Shown here piece after piece: positions 6,334-6,800 of a DNA stretch of 6,800 nt. Every line of letters starts with the position of its first letter. Position 1 is the first letter of the stretch. The stretch covers positions 1-6,800 of the forward strand of contig CAJYRH010000441.1 of the NCBI GenBank assembly GCA_913776795.1. Direction: 5' to 3'. The notes beneath the pieces were generated by a model. It ran no database searches, had not been told where the DNA came from, and worked only from the letters and a program-made list of their open reading frames with translations. This DNA is from an uncultured Pseudorhodoferax sp. (GTDB taxonomy: Bacteria; Pseudomonadota; Gammaproteobacteria; Burkholderiales; Burkholderiaceae). The position numbers and the translations under genes were made by a program.

Positions 6334-6800
6334 TCAACCGCCTGGCGGCTGGCCGTTGGAGGCGGTCACGCCGCCGTCGACCGGCAGGTTCACGCCGTTG
6401 ACGAAGCGGGCGTCTTCGCTCGCGAGGAAGGCCACCACGCCCGCGATGTCCGCAGGTTCGGCCACGCGGCCGAGTGGCAGCCGTTCCATGAACTTGGCCA
6501 CCAGCGCCGGGTCGGCGAGCATGTCCTCGGTCATTCCGGTGCGCGTGAGCGAAGGGCAAACGGCATTGCAGCGCACACCCTGTGCGCCATAGTCCAGCGC
6601 GATCGCGCGCGTGAGGTTCACCACCCCGCCTTTGGCCGCGTTGTAGGCACACATGGCCCAATCCGCCCCCAGCCCCGACACCGATGCGGTATTGACGATG
6701 CAGCCCCGGGTCTTGAGCAGTTCGGGCAGCGCCGCGCGGCAGCCGTGGAACACGCCCGTGAGGTCGACGCGGATCGTCTTGTTCCAGTCGTCCAGCGCCA
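6334..6800 (-). CDS. Short-chain dehydrogenase/reductase (SDR), C-terminal part, cut by window edge
   Basis: About 154 residues are visible; the frame stays open to the right edge, so roughly the first 90-100 residues of a typical 250-residue classical SDR, including the TGxxxGxG nucleotide site and NNAG, lie outside. Seen here are VDLTGVFHG (helix 4 region), IVNTASVSG with the catalytic Ser in TAS, YNAAKGG (the YxxxK motif, 13 residues after that Ser), then RCNAVCPSLTRTGM and the C-terminal PLGRVAEPADIAGVVAFLASEDARFVNGVNLPVDGG. The Asn usual at the VNLTG position is Asp, a variation I consider common. The classical family uses NAD(P)H to oxidise or reduce alcohols and ketones; the substrate cannot be told from this part. 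The GTG at 6753 is an internal valine codon, not the start. A short hairpin (GCCTG/CAGGC, 6306-6321) lies just after the stop. Confidence 0.93.
   Translation of the reverse strand, partial: ALDDWNKTIRVDLTGVFHGCRAALPELLKTRGCIVNTASVSGLGADWAMCAYNAAKGGVVNLTRAIALDYGAQGVRCNAVCPSLTRTGMTEDMLADPALVAKFMERLPLGRVAEPADIAGVVAFLASEDARFVNGVNLPVDGGVTASNGQPPGG

Noticed and set aside
1..6800. CRISPR arrays, tRNA or rRNA genes, insertion sequences, phage genes
   Set aside because: I saw no regularly spaced repeats, no RNA gene signatures and no transposase- or integrase-like product on either strand.

Overview
The window is GC-rich and gene-dense, with strong G/C preference at third codon positions. Its gene content (glutamine-dependent NAD+ synthase, DUF2007 zinc-ribbon protein, PAS-GGDEF proteins, an SDR oxidoreductase) and codon style suggest a betaproteobacterium of the Burkholderiales, perhaps Comamonadaceae. 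That placement is an inference from style and family memory; no marker gene in the window proves it.

Layout. Positions 1-623 carry no recognisable protein gene. They hold DnaA-box-like 9-mers and two similar modules, each a DnaA-box-like site, a GC-rich spacer and a run of CTA trinucleotides, with the CTA runs starting exactly 500 bp apart (36 and 536). This resembles the bacterial origin 'basal unwinding system' (DnaA box, GC cluster, DnaA-trio) and is the most interesting part of the window. No dnaA or other origin-linked gene is visible. Positions 624-3056 (+ strand) hold a small DUF2007/zinc-ribbon protein followed 36 bp later by a full-length two-domain NAD+ synthase (nadE), probably cotranscribed. 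A perfect 10-bp-stem hairpin at 3051-3077 contains the stop codons of both nadE and the convergent gene. Positions 3072-6201 (- strand) hold two tandem paralogous cytosolic PAS-PAS-GGDEF proteins, each with an intact GGDEF motif and no RxxD inhibitory site. Between them lies an AT-rich patch with a long inverted repeat, a likely promoter/operator for the downstream copy. Positions 6334-6800 (- strand) hold the C-terminal part of a short-chain dehydrogenase cut by the window edge.

How the parts relate. NadE makes NAD+ using glutamine as nitrogen donor. The two GGDEF proteins probably make cyclic di-GMP in response to cytosolic signals sensed by a duplicated PAS module. The two blocks face each other and look functionally independent. 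The left region may be a replication-initiation or DnaA-binding locus; what lies to its left would decide this.
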